A stretch of 64,000 bases of DNA, from the NCBI RefSeq assembly GCF_001905385.1, contig NZ_LIPF01000003.1, positions 1 to 64,000 on the forward strand, in the 5' to 3' direction. The number at the start of each line of letters is the position of its first letter. Position 1 is the first letter of the stretch. Both the position numbers and the translations under genes were made by a program. Below the pieces are notes generated by a model. The model was not told where the DNA came from and searched no databases. It saw nothing but the letters and a program-made list of their open reading frames with translations. Positions 7,049 to 15,805 of this stretch are shown piece after piece. The stretch comes from Streptomyces sp. CB02414 (GTDB lineage Bacteria; Actinomycetota; Actinomycetes; Streptomycetales; Streptomycetaceae).

Positions 7049-9040
7049 ATGAGCGTTGACGGGCGGGACGGATCACTCGGCGAGGACGGCACCGGACCCG
7101 GCGAGCCGCCACCGCAGGTGCCGGGCCAGGCCGGGCCGTCCCGGATCCCGGACGAGCCGAATGAGGATGCCGGAACCGCTGAGGACACTGGACCGGCCGC
7201 AGCGGCCGTCCCCGCTCAGCGGGAGCTGCACGAGGACACCGTTCTTCCGGCGTCGCGCGAGGTGCGTGACGGGGGAATCCTTCCGTCGCCGCGGGACGTG
7301 TACGACGGAGGTGTCCTGCCGCCGCCGCGGGAGGTGCCGGAATCCGACGCGGAGCTGATCGGGCGGATGCGCTCGGGCGACGACACGGCCTACGAGGAGC
7401 TGTACCGGCGCCACGCGGACGCGGTCCGCCGGTACGCGCGCACCTGCTGCCGCGACGCCCACACCGCGGACGACCTCACGGCCGAGGTCTTCGCCCGCAT
7501 GCTCCAGGCGGTGCGCGGCGGCTCGGGCCCCGAGCACGCCGTACGCGCCTACCTGCTCACCGCAGTCCGCCGGGTCGCCGCCGGCTGGACGCGGTCGGCC
7601 GGGCGGGAGCAGCTGGTGGACGACTTCGCGGTGTTCGCCGCGCAGGCCGCGCACTCCGCCAAGGCGCCGGACGACGACACCCTGGAGCTGGGCGCTGACG
7701 TCCGGGCCATGCACGAGGCCGAGCAGTCCATGGCCATGCGGGCCTTCCGGTCGCTGCCCGAGCGGTGGCAGGCCGTGCTGTGGCACACCGAGGTCGAGGA
7801 CGAGTCGCCGAGTGAGGTCGCCGTGCTCTTCGGGCTCGACGCCAACGGCACCCGGGTGCTCGCCAGCCGCGCCCGGGAGGGCCTGAAGCAGGCCTATCTC
7901 CAGGCCCACGTCAGCGAAACCCTCGCCGCCGACGAGGAATGCGCCCGCTACGCCGACCAGCTCGGCACCTACGCGCGCGGCAAGCTGCGCATCCGGGCCG
8001 AACGAGGGCTGCGCAAGCACTTGGAGGAGTGCGCCCGGTGCCGGCTGGCGGCCGGCCAGATCGCGGAGGTCGCGAGCGGCATCCCCGCCGTGGTGCCCGT
8101 CGCGGTCATCGGCTGGTTCGGTGCCGCCGGGTATGCCAAGGCGGCGGGGATCGTCGCCGGCGGCGCGGGCGCCGGTGCGGCGGGCGCGGCGGCCGCCGCG
8201 GGCGGAGGTGCGTCCGGTGGGGCGGGGGCCGGGGGTGGCGCGGCCGCCTCCGAGGGGCTGGGCGCCCCGGTGAAGGCCGGCATCGCGGCCGGAGTGGTGG
8301 CGGTGGCCGCCGCGGCGGCGCTGGTCTTCGCCCTGGTCGGCGACGACGCGCCCGCGAAGCAGCCGCCGAAGGCGGGCCCGCCCGCCTCCTCGCCGGCTGC
8401 CCAGCCCGCCCCGGACACGCCCACGCCCACGCCCCGGCCGCCCCGCCCACGCCCACCGGTGGCCGCCCCCGAGCCGAGCCCGACGCCGACACCCACCCCC
8501 AGTCCGACGCCCGAGCCGTCACCGCCCCCTTCCCCCACGCCGACGCCCACTCCGGAACCGACGCCGACCCCGACGCCCACGCCCACGCCGACCCCGCCGC
8601 CCGCCCCGGCCGTCTACCGGTGGAGCGAGCTGGCGTACGACGTCACCGGCGACGGCAGCGGCCCGGAGATGCGGCTGGGCGAGAGCGGCTGGGTGTGGCA
8701 GCGCTCGGCGCTCTCGATCGGCGGCGAGCGGTACGCGCACGGCGTCACGGTGCACGGGCGCTCCAGCACCGTCATCGACCTCAACCGCTCCTGCTCGTCC
8801 TACGACGCCCTGGTCGGCGTGGACGACCTGACGCTGAAGCTGGGCAAGGTCTACTTCGCGGTGTACGCCGACGGCGTCCGGCTGTGGAGGTCGGAGATGG
8901 TCAAGGGCGGCGACCCGGCCGTGCCCGTCCACGTGGACCTCACGGGACGCGAGAGCGTGACGCTGGCCGTGGAACCCCACAACCACCTCGACCGCGTGGC
9001 ACTGGCCGACTGGGCGCAGTCCCGGTTCACGTGCGCGTAG
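7049..9040 (+). CDS. ECF-type sigma factor fused to zinc-finger, transmembrane and NPCBM domains
   Basis: The protein has 663 residues. Sigma region 2 is at about residues 100-170 (ELIGRMRSGDDTAYEELYRR). Region 4 is at about 234-285 (SLPERWQAVLWHTEVE, then SPSEVAVLFGL). A putative zinc-binding anti-sigma-like segment at about 297-330 has Cys, an RKHLEECARC motif and its flanks. A Gly/Ala-rich stretch, one transmembrane helix at about 408-430 (AAGVVAVAAAAALVFALV), a long Pro/Thr linker (432-525) and an NPCBM/NEW2 carbohydrate-binding domain (about 525-663) follow. The layout implies a membrane-held sigma factor with an outside sensor, and probably a need for proteolysis or a conformational change for release. 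The first 95 residues are disordered with degenerate repeats. Confidence 0.88.
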   Translation: MSVDGRDGSLGEDGTGPGEPPPQVPGQAGPSRIPDEPNEDAGTAEDTGPAAAAVPAQRELHEDTVLPASREVRDGGILPSPRDVYDGGVLPPPREVPESDAELIGRMRSGDDTAYEELYRRHADAVRRYARTCCRDAHTADDLTAEVFARMLQAVRGGSGPEHAVRAYLLTAVRRVAAGWTRSAGREQLVDDFAVFAAQAAHSAKAPDDDTLELGADVRAMHEAEQSMAMRAFRSLPERWQAVLWHTEVEDESPSEVAVLFGLDANGTRVLASRAREGLKQAYLQAHVSETLAADEECARYADQLGTYARGKLRIRAERGLRKHLEECARCRLAAGQIAEVASGIPAVVPVAVIGWFGAAGYAKAAGIVAGGAGAGAAGAAAAAGGGASGGAGAGGGAAASEGLGAPVKAGIAAGVVAVAAAAALVFALVGDDAPAKQPPKAGPPASSPAAQPAPDTPTPTPRPPRPRPPVAAPEPSPTPTPTPSPTPEPSPPPSPTPTPTPEPTPTPTPTPTPTPPPAPAVYRWSELAYDVTGDGSGPEMRLGESGWVWQRSALSIGGERYAHGVTVHGRSSTVIDLNRSCSSYDALVGVDDLTLKLGKVYFAVYADGVRLWRSEMVKGGDPAVPVHVDLTGRESVTLAVEPHNHLDRVALADWAQSRFTCA

Positions 9041-9136
9041 GGATCAACGAGCAGGGCGACCGGGGCGTCCGGGACCACCCGCGGTCCGGTCGAACGGCGC
9101 CCCACGCCCCTGCGAAGCCTCCCGCGAAGCCGCAGG

Positions 9137-11254
9137 TCACCCCCGCCGCACAACCGCCCCCGCCCCGCCCAGCGCCCCCCGCTGCGGCGCGATCCCCGCG
9201 GGCACCGCTCGCTGCCGGGCGGGCGTGCCCGTCCAGCAGGTGCCGCGCCGGGCGAGCAGGCGGCCGAGCCACAGCTCCAGGGAGACCAGGTCGGCCAGCC
9301 CGTCCAGCGGCAGTGCCTCACCCGCAGCGGCGGCCCGCACCGCCTTGCGCACGACCCGCGCCTCCACCAGCCCCGCCTCCGCGAGCAGCGGCGTGTCGAA
9401 CAGCCCCATCAGGGAGTCCGCCGCGACCCGCAGCCCGGTCCGCGCGGCCGAGGCGGCCACCGCCTGACTCGGCGTCCCCCACCCGCTCGGCAGCTCGCTC
9501 ACGCCCGCCCCTTCCAGCACCGTCCGCAGGATCGACGCCCGCGCCCCCGGCTGCACCCGCAGCGCCTCCGGCAGGGCCCGGCATGCGCGGACGACCTGGT
9601 TGTCGAGGAACGGCGTGTGCAGCCGCTGGAAGCGGATCTCGGCGGCCTGCTCCAGTACCCGTACGTCGGCCGCCTGCCGCGCCAGCGCCGCCCGCGCCCG
9701 GAAGTCACCGGGCCGCTGCCCCGGCCCCACCCCCGATCTCTGGGACGACGTCTGGAGGCGAACCGATACTTCAGCCAGCGCCTCCCCGGTCAGCCACCGT
9801 GCCGCCGGCCCCGGCCCGGCCCAGGTCAGCACGGCCAGCGACGCGTCCGTCGCCCCGTCGCCGGGCGCGTCGAAGCGGCGCCGCAGCAGCCGCTCGGAGA
9901 GCGCCTCGAGACCGCTGCGGTACGGCGTCCGCGCCAGCCGCCGTGCCGCGGCGTACACCCGCGCGGGCACCAGTACCGAGCCGTCCGCCTTGGCCATCGC
10001 GGCGACCGGACGCACGAGGTGGCGCCGTTTGCGGTCCATCAGCAGGTCGGCGAGGCGCGCCGGGTGCGCGTCCAGGACCTGCCGCGCGCCGTACCCGGTG
10101 AAGTGGTCGGCGCTGCCCGCCGCGAGCCGCGCCCGGTGCCGTGCCGCCGCGATCAGGGAGGAACCCGGTTCGTCGGTCAGCGGCCCGTCCAGGACGCCGT
10201 ACGGCAGCATGTCCTCGCCGCCGGTGACGACGACGTGGTGCAGCCGCGGGTTGGCCGCCAGCGCTCCCGCCCGCGCCAGTTCGGCCTCCTGCCCGCCGAC
10301 GGCGAGGTCGTTGAAGGTGACGGCCAGCAGCCGCTCCCCCGCCCCCGTGCCGTGCCCGAGCACGGTCCCCGGCGTCCCCGGCAGCCCGGCGGCCAGCAGC
10401 GCCAGCGTCCCCGAGGCCGGTCCGCCGGACAGGTCGGCGCCGATCCCCGGGACCGGCATCCCGCGCGCGGCACGCCGTTCCGCGGGGCCCATGCCCGGGA
10501 CCGGTCCGGGGTCGATGCCGTCCCCGGGGACGTGCCGGGGCGCGGCGAGGCGCGTGCGCACGGCCTCCACCAGGGCGTCCCGTACGCCGTCCACCGCGCG
10601 GTCGGGGTCGGCGGCGGGCGCCGCGACGGCGAGGGAGGCCACCGGTTCGTACCCGGCGATCTCGCGTGCCCCGGCGCGCAGGATCAGCGCATGCCCCGGC
10701 GGAATGCGCTTCACGCCGTCGTACGGGGTGGAGTCGTCCAGCGCGGCCGGCACGTCGGGGGCGGCGAGCAGCGCGGCGAGGTGTCCGAAGTCGAGGTTGG
10801 CCTCGACGAGGTCGGCCAGGGGCAGCGCGGCGGTCGCGTAGGCGGTGCCGCACGCCCAGGGGGTGTGGAACACCGGTCGCACGCCCGCGAGATCGCCGCA
10901 GACGGTGATCCGCCGCCCGACCTGGACCACGGCCGTGTAACTCCCCGGCCACGCGGTCAGGTGCCGCAGGGCCCCGCCCCGCGCGGCGAACAGGCCGACC
11001 CGCAGCTGCTCGTCGCTCGCCCCGCAGATGCCGAGCACGGCGATGCGGGTCTGGGGGTCGGCGGAGACGACGCGGACCTCGTCGGGGCGCCAGTCACCGA
11101 CCGCCCACAGGGGATCGGGGTCGCCCCACAACAGCTGCGAACCGACGGGCTGCACGGTCTCACCGTCGTACCCGGTGGCCCCCGCCGAGCCGGCCGCACC
11201 GGCGATTCCACCGGCCCCCACGGCGGCGCTGCTCCACCCCACCAACCACCGCAT
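9137..11254 (-). CDS. Asparagine synthetase-like protein related to lasso-peptide macrolactam cyclases
   Basis: The protein has 705 residues from ATG 11254, with GGAGG five bases before it. The N-terminal Ntn-glutaminase-like domain (about 1-210) begins MRWLVGWSS, so Cys2, the glutaminase nucleophile, is absent. The synthetase-like domain has LSGGPASG around residue 265 in place of SGGxDSS, and a conserved TPFLDNQVVRACRALPEALR near 560. Cys2 loss fits a family member that does not use glutamine, such as lasso cyclases. No precursor, RRE or leader peptidase gene is next to it, so it is an orphan. Catalysis is uncertain because the ATP-pyrophosphatase loop is altered. Confidence 0.72.
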   Translation of the reverse strand: MRWLVGWSSAAVGAGGIAGAAGSAGATGYDGETVQPVGSQLLWGDPDPLWAVGDWRPDEVRVVSADPQTRIAVLGICGASDEQLRVGLFAARGGALRHLTAWPGSYTAVVQVGRRITVCGDLAGVRPVFHTPWACGTAYATAALPLADLVEANLDFGHLAALLAAPDVPAALDDSTPYDGVKRIPPGHALILRAGAREIAGYEPVASLAVAAPAADPDRAVDGVRDALVEAVRTRLAAPRHVPGDGIDPGPVPGMGPAERRAARGMPVPGIGADLSGGPASGTLALLAAGLPGTPGTVLGHGTGAGERLLAVTFNDLAVGGQEAELARAGALAANPRLHHVVVTGGEDMLPYGVLDGPLTDEPGSSLIAAARHRARLAAGSADHFTGYGARQVLDAHPARLADLLMDRKRRHLVRPVAAMAKADGSVLVPARVYAAARRLARTPYRSGLEALSERLLRRRFDAPGDGATDASLAVLTWAGPGPAARWLTGEALAEVSVRLQTSSQRSGVGPGQRPGDFRARAALARQAADVRVLEQAAEIRFQRLHTPFLDNQVVRACRALPEALRVQPGARASILRTVLEGAGVSELPSGWGTPSQAVAASAARTGLRVAADSLMGLFDTPLLAEAGLVEARVVRKAVRAAAAGEALPLDGLADLVSLELWLGRLLARRGTCWTGTPARQRAVPAGIAPQRGALGGAGAVVRRG

Positions 11255-11934
11255 CGACGCCTCCACAGGCTGGGGACAACCAGTGCACCGTACGAACTGG
11301 TCCCATGCTGCCATGAAGGGCGCGCCGCAGAGCAGCGGCGGAGCCGCATGTGCTCCCATGAATGCGCCCCCGCGGGTGTCCACCCGCGAAGGCCGACGGC
11401 CTGGTCGGAGGGCGTGAAGACGACGCGAATGCGCCCCCGCAACGCGCCCCTTGGCTACCCAACGCGCCCTCAATTTCCATGGTGAGGGCGGTGACACCCC
11501 GGAAACGCCGGGGTCGATTTTCAGCCAATTCGACGTTACGAAAGCACGCTCGGACACGCTCCGTACAGGCTTTGCGCACCGTCCGGCGGCGCGCAGTCCG
11601 GGAGGCGAGGCACACCCCCCGGACCGGTCCGCCGCCCGCGGGGATGTAGGCGGCGGTGTCCCCCAGCCCACTGGATCCAGTACAGCGGGCCGACCCACGC
11701 ACCGCCCATGGAACCGCTCCCCGTATGGCCGGAGAAGAGCGCACGGCCGGGCGCACGGCCACACAGCGGGAGCACGCGGCAACGGACCGTGCTGAAGCCG
11801 CACTTGAGTACGGGCCACAATCCCGCCATCCGGAACAATGCCTCTTAACGCATGGGATGCGGCGAACTACGCTGGGTTTACGAATGCCGCGTGGTTATGC
11901 CAGCGCGGCAGCCGTCTGTGTCGAGGGGTGGCGC
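11255..11934. other. Intergenic region between the cyclase-like gene and the sporulation-type gene
   Basis: This is a 680-bp gap between divergent genes. Open frames run through it on both strands but show no family features. One perfect small hairpin is present at 11497-11513 (CCCCGG, loop AAACG, CCGGGG). AT content rises at about 11515-11545, a likely promoter area. No RNA gene was recognised. Confidence 0.5.
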
Positions 11935-13359
11935 ATGTCCAGGGAGCAACGCGGGCCGAACGAAAAGCTCGGCGCCGTTCTCGCCCTCGCGGGAATCAGC
12001 AACGCAGGTCTCGCCCGGCGCGTCAACGACCTCGGCGCCCAGCGCGGGTTGACGCTTCGCTACGACAAGACGTCGGTGGCGCGGTGGGTGTCGAAGGGCA
12101 TGGTGCCGCAGGGTGCGGCGCCGCACCTCATCGCCGCCGCCATCGGCCAGAAGCTCGGCCGCCCGGTGCCGCTGCACGAGATCGGCCTGGCGGACGCGGA
12201 CCCCGCTCCCGAAGTGGGCCTCGCCTTCCCCCGGGACGTCGGCCAGGCGGTCAGGTCGGCCACCGAGCTGTACCGTCTCGACCTCGCCGGCCGCCGCTCC
12301 GGCGCCGGTGGCATCTGGCAGTCGCTGGCCGGGTCGTTCGCGGTGAGCGCGTACGCGACGCCCGCCTCTCGGTGGCTGATAACCCCGGCCGACAGCTCGG
12401 TGGCGCGCGAGGCGGGCCCGGCCGAGGGCTCCGGCGCACCGCTCAAAGTCGGCCACAGCGATGTGCAGAAGCTGCGCGAGGCCGCCGAGGACGCGCGGCG
12501 CTGGGACTCCAAGTACGGCGGTGGCGACTGGCGTTCGTCGATGGTCCCCGAGTGTTTACGCGTCGAGGCGGCGCCGCTGCTCCTCGGCTCCTACTCCGAC
12601 GAGGTCGGCCGCGCCCTGTTCGGCGCCTCGGCCGAACTGACCCGCCTGGCGGGCTGGATGGCCTTCGACACCGGCCAGCAGGAGGCGGCGCAGCGGTACT
12701 ACATCCAGGCGCTGCGCCTGGCCCGCGCGGCGGCCGACGTCCCGCTGGGCGGCTACGTGCTGGCCTCCATGTCCCTCCAGGCGACCTACCGCGGCTTCGG
12801 CGACGAGGGCGTGGACCTCGCCCAGGCCGCGCTCGAACGGAACCGGGGCCTGGCCACGGCCCGCACCTTGAGCTTCTTCCGGCTGGTCGAGGCGCGCGCC
12901 CACGCGCGCGCGGGTGACGCCCCGGCGGCCGGCGCCGCCCTGAAGGCCGCGGAGAGCTGGCTGGAGCGTTCCCGGCCGGGCGACAGCGACCCGACGTGGC
13001 TGGGTTTCTACTCCTACGACCGGTTCGCCGCCGACGCGGCCGAGTGCTACCGCGACCTGAAGGCACCACGCCAGGTCCGCCGCTTCACCGAGCAGGCCCT
13101 GTCGAAGCCGACGGAGGAGTTCGTACGCTCGCACGGGCTCAGGCTCGTCGTCTCGGCGGTGGCCGAGCTGGAGTCCGGCAACCTGGACGCGGCCTGCGAG
13201 CAGGGTGTGCGGGCGGTCGAGGTGGCCGGCCGCATCTCCTCGGCCCGCACCACCGAGTACGTCAAGGACCTCCTGCACCGCCTGGAGCCGTACGGCGACG
13301 AGCCGCGCGTGGTCGAGCTGCGCGAGCGCGCCCGCCCGCTGCTGATGACCACGGCCTGA
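11935..13359 (+). CDS. Sporulation-associated regulator-like protein with a TTA codon
   Basis: The protein has 474 residues from ATG 11935, preceded by GAGGGG. It begins with a helix-turn-helix-like segment ([21 protein letters not shown]) that continues into [15 protein letters not shown]. The C-terminal half (about 220-470) consists of helical TPR-like repeats ([30 protein letters not shown]). This is the family usually annotated as sporulation associated in Streptomyces. Leucine 208 is encoded by TTA (12556-12558), the rare codon read by the bldA tRNA, so translation should be growth-phase dependent. DNA targets are unknown. Confidence 0.82.
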   Translation: MSREQRGPNEKLGAVLALAGISNAGLARRVNDLGAQRGLTLRYDKTSVARWVSKGMVPQGAAPHLIAAAIGQKLGRPVPLHEIGLADADPAPEVGLAFPRDVGQAVRSATELYRLDLAGRRSGAGGIWQSLAGSFAVSAYATPASRWLITPADSSVAREAGPAEGSGAPLKVGHSDVQKLREAAEDARRWDSKYGGGDWRSSMVPECLRVEAAPLLLGSYSDEVGRALFGASAELTRLAGWMAFDTGQQEAAQRYYIQALRLARAAADVPLGGYVLASMSLQATYRGFGDEGVDLAQAALERNRGLATARTLSFFRLVEARAHARAGDAPAAGAALKAAESWLERSRPGDSDPTWLGFYSYDRFAADAAECYRDLKAPRQVRRFTEQALSKPTEEFVRSHGLRLVVSAVAELESGNLDAACEQGVRAVEVAGRISSARTTEYVKDLLHRLEPYGDEPRVVELRERARPLLMTTA

Positions 13360-13434
13360 TCACCGCCGCCTCCCGGGTTTGAAGGCATTGTCAGTGGCGC
13401 AGTGCACTATCGGAACCGGGAGGTGGGCCGGGAG

Positions 13435-14655
13435 ATGGCACAAGTACGGACCGTGACCGGGCACGACTGCGACGTGCTGGTGATCGGCGGCGGGATCGTC
13501 GGCCTGTCGACGGCGTACGCGATCACGCGCGCGGCGCCGGGCACGCGGGTGACGGTGCTGGAGAAGGAGCCGGGACCGGCCCGGCACCAGACGGGGCGCA
13601 ACAGCGGCGTCATCCACAGCGGCGTCTACTACCGCCCGGGCTCGCTGAAGGCGCGCTTCGCGGTGCGGGGCGGGGCGGAGATGGTGAAGTTCTGCGCGGA
13701 GTACGGCATCCCGCACGCCGTCACCGGCAAGCTGATCGTCGCCACCGACCGCGCCGAGCTGCCCCGCCTGCACGCCCTGGTACAGCGCGCCCGGGAGAAC
13801 GGCATACCGGTGCGCGAGCTGGGCGCCGCCCAGATCCCGGAGTACGAGCCGGAGGTCACGGGCCTGGCCGCCATACACGTCGGCACGACCGGCGTCTGCG
13901 ACTACGTGGCCGTGGCCCGGCAGCTGGCGCACGCCTCCGGCGCGGAGATCCGCTACGGAGCGCAGGTCCAGCAGGTCGACCGCCGCCCCGGCCGCGGAAT
14001 CGCCGTCCGCACCCGCTCCGGAGACGTGCTCCGCGCCCGCGTCATGGTCAACTGCGCGGGACTGCACTGCGACGAGCTCGCCCGCCTGACCGGCGACGAC
14101 CCCGGCATGCGGATCGTGCCCTTCCGGGGCGAGTACTACGAGCTGGCGCGCCCCGAGCTGGTGCGGGGCCTGGTGTATCCGGTGCCGGACCCGGCGTTCC
14201 CGTTCCTCGGGGTGCATCTGACCCGGGGGATCGACGGCGGTGTGCACGTCGGGCCCAACGCGGTGCCGGCCCTCGCCCGGGAGGGGTACGGCTGGGGCGT
14301 GGTGCGGCCCCGCGAGCTGGGCGGGACACTGGCCTGGCCGGGCTCGTGGCGGATAGCCCGGCGGCACTGGAGGTACGGGGCGGGCGAGCTGCGGCGGTCG
14401 CTGTCCAAGGCGGCGTTCACCACGGCCGTGCGCAGGCTGCTGCCCGCGGTGACGGAGGACGACCTGGTGGCGGCGCCCGCGGGAGTGCGGGCACAGGCGG
14501 TGCTGGCGGACGGGACGCTGGTGGACGACTTCCTGATCCAAGAGGGCGCCCACGCGGTACACGTCCTCAACGCCCCGTCCCCCGCGGCGACGGCCTCCCT
14601 CCCGATCGGCCGCGAGGTGGGCCGACGGGCCCTGGCCATGCTGGGGTCCACCTGA
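13435..14655 (+). CDS. lhgO: L-2-hydroxyglutarate oxidase
   Basis: The 406-residue FAD protein belongs to the DAO superfamily. The N-terminal Rossmann motif is CDVLVIGGGIVGLSTAYAI. Family-specific ARHQTGRNSGVIHSGVYY and PGSLKARFAVRG follow near residues 50-75. FAD-contact regions include VNCAGLHCDELARL and the C-terminal FLIQEGAHAVHVLNAPSPAATAS. It should oxidise L-2-hydroxyglutarate to 2-oxoglutarate, a metabolite-repair reaction at the membrane. The ATG at 13435 has a GGAGG-rich leader; a GTG at 13402 would add 11 residues. It follows the sporulation-type gene by 75 bp in the same direction and may be co-transcribed. Confidence 0.87.
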   Translation: MAQVRTVTGHDCDVLVIGGGIVGLSTAYAITRAAPGTRVTVLEKEPGPARHQTGRNSGVIHSGVYYRPGSLKARFAVRGGAEMVKFCAEYGIPHAVTGKLIVATDRAELPRLHALVQRARENGIPVRELGAAQIPEYEPEVTGLAAIHVGTTGVCDYVAVARQLAHASGAEIRYGAQVQQVDRRPGRGIAVRTRSGDVLRARVMVNCAGLHCDELARLTGDDPGMRIVPFRGEYYELARPELVRGLVYPVPDPAFPFLGVHLTRGIDGGVHVGPNAVPALAREGYGWGVVRPRELGGTLAWPGSWRIARRHWRYGAGELRRSLSKAAFTTAVRRLLPAVTEDDLVAAPAGVRAQAVLADGTLVDDFLIQEGAHAVHVLNAPSPAATASLPIGREVGRRALAMLGST

Positions 14656-14925
14656 CGGGGTGACGCCGGGCCTGCCGGGGGCGGCACGCGGGGCCCGGCA
14701 CGACTGGCACCCTTGACGGGGCCTCCGGCCGGGGACACCCGAGCCGAAGCAACCCACAGGCCGAAGAAGTACGCCGGCCCCACAGGCCCCGGTAGGGGGC
14801 AGGGGGGCACGCCCGAGCCGGGGCCGCTAAGGCCAAGGCGTGGCAGGCTCGGGGGCGGGCGCGCGGAGGGCACCGCCCCCGGGCCGCCCGGCCAGGACGC
14901 GTGCGGCCGTAAAATCGAAGGCACT

Positions 14926-15747
14926 GTGTCTGATTTCCGCAGCGCCTCCGACGCCCCCCAGCCAGCCGCACCGCATCCCGGCGACTCCGTCCGGCACACC
15001 CGGGCCAAGGGTGAGCCCCGGTTCCCCGACGGGCCGAAGGCCGACCCGGCCGGGTCGCACTTCGAGCGGCGGATCCGGAGTTTCCAGCCCCGCCGGAGCA
15101 GGGTGACCGCCGGGCAGGCGGACGCGCTGCAGCGGCTGTGGCCGCTGTGGGGGCTGGACATCGACGGGCAGCGGGTCATCGACCTCGGTGAGCTGTTCGG
15201 CAACGACCACCCCGTCGTCCTGGAGATCGGCTTCGGCATGGGCGAGGCCACCGCGCAGATGGCGGCCGCCGACCCGGGTACCGACATCCTCGCCGTGGAC
15301 GTCCACACCCCCGGCCAGGGCAACCTGCTGGGCCTCGCGGAGCGGAACGACCTGTCCAACATCCGGGTGGGCAACGGCGACGCGATCATCCTCCTGCGCG
15401 AGATGCTCGCCCCCGACTCGCTCTCCGGACTGCGCGTCTACTTCCCCGACCCCTGGCCCAAGAAGCGGCACCACAAGCGCCGCCTGATCCAGCCGGAGTT
15501 CCTGACGCTGGCCGCGACCCGGCTCGCACCGGGGGCAGTCCTGCACTGCGCCACCGACTGGGAGCCGTACGCCGAGCAGATGCTCGACGTGCTCACCGCC
15601 CACCCCGACTTCGAGAACACCGCGCCCGGCGGCGGATACGCGCCGCGTCCCGCCCACCGCCCGCTGACCCGTTTCGAGGGCCAGGGACTGGACAAGGGTC
15701 ATGTGGTGAACGACTTGCTCTTCCGCCGCGTACAGCACACCGGGTAG
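14926..15747 (+). CDS. trmB: tRNA (guanine-N7-)-methyltransferase TrmB
   Basis: The protein has 273 residues from GTG 14926. The SAM-binding motif is VVLEIGFGMGEATAQMA (about residue 105). The TrmB signature FPDPWPKKRHHKRRLIQPEF lies near residue 175 and its last part supplies the tRNA-binding basic patch. It makes m7G at position 46 of tRNAs. The frame is open upstream to 14713, but that part is low-complexity Pro/Gly with no family similarity. The N-terminal 60 residues are actinobacterial extension. The next gene, PrsW, starts 58 bp downstream in the same direction. Confidence 0.93.
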   Translation: MSDFRSASDAPQPAAPHPGDSVRHTRAKGEPRFPDGPKADPAGSHFERRIRSFQPRRSRVTAGQADALQRLWPLWGLDIDGQRVIDLGELFGNDHPVVLEIGFGMGEATAQMAAADPGTDILAVDVHTPGQGNLLGLAERNDLSNIRVGNGDAIILLREMLAPDSLSGLRVYFPDPWPKKRHHKRRLIQPEFLTLAATRLAPGAVLHCATDWEPYAEQMLDVLTAHPDFENTAPGGGYAPRPAHRPLTRFEGQGLDKGHVVNDLLFRRVQHTG

Positions 15748-15805
15748 CACGCGTACCGCCCGCGACCAGCACCCGGAGCAGCCCCCACCGGTTAGGGTCC
15801 ATGCC

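Noticed and set aside
8420..8610. Dense CCGACGCCCACGCC repeats
   Set aside because: They encode the Pro/Thr linker of the sigma fusion and need no separate explanation.
11497..11513. Small perfect hairpin in the gap upstream of the sporulation-type gene as an RNA gene
   Set aside because: Only 17 nt long, with no promoter or conserved neighbourhood recognised. Such hairpins are frequent in GC-rich DNA.
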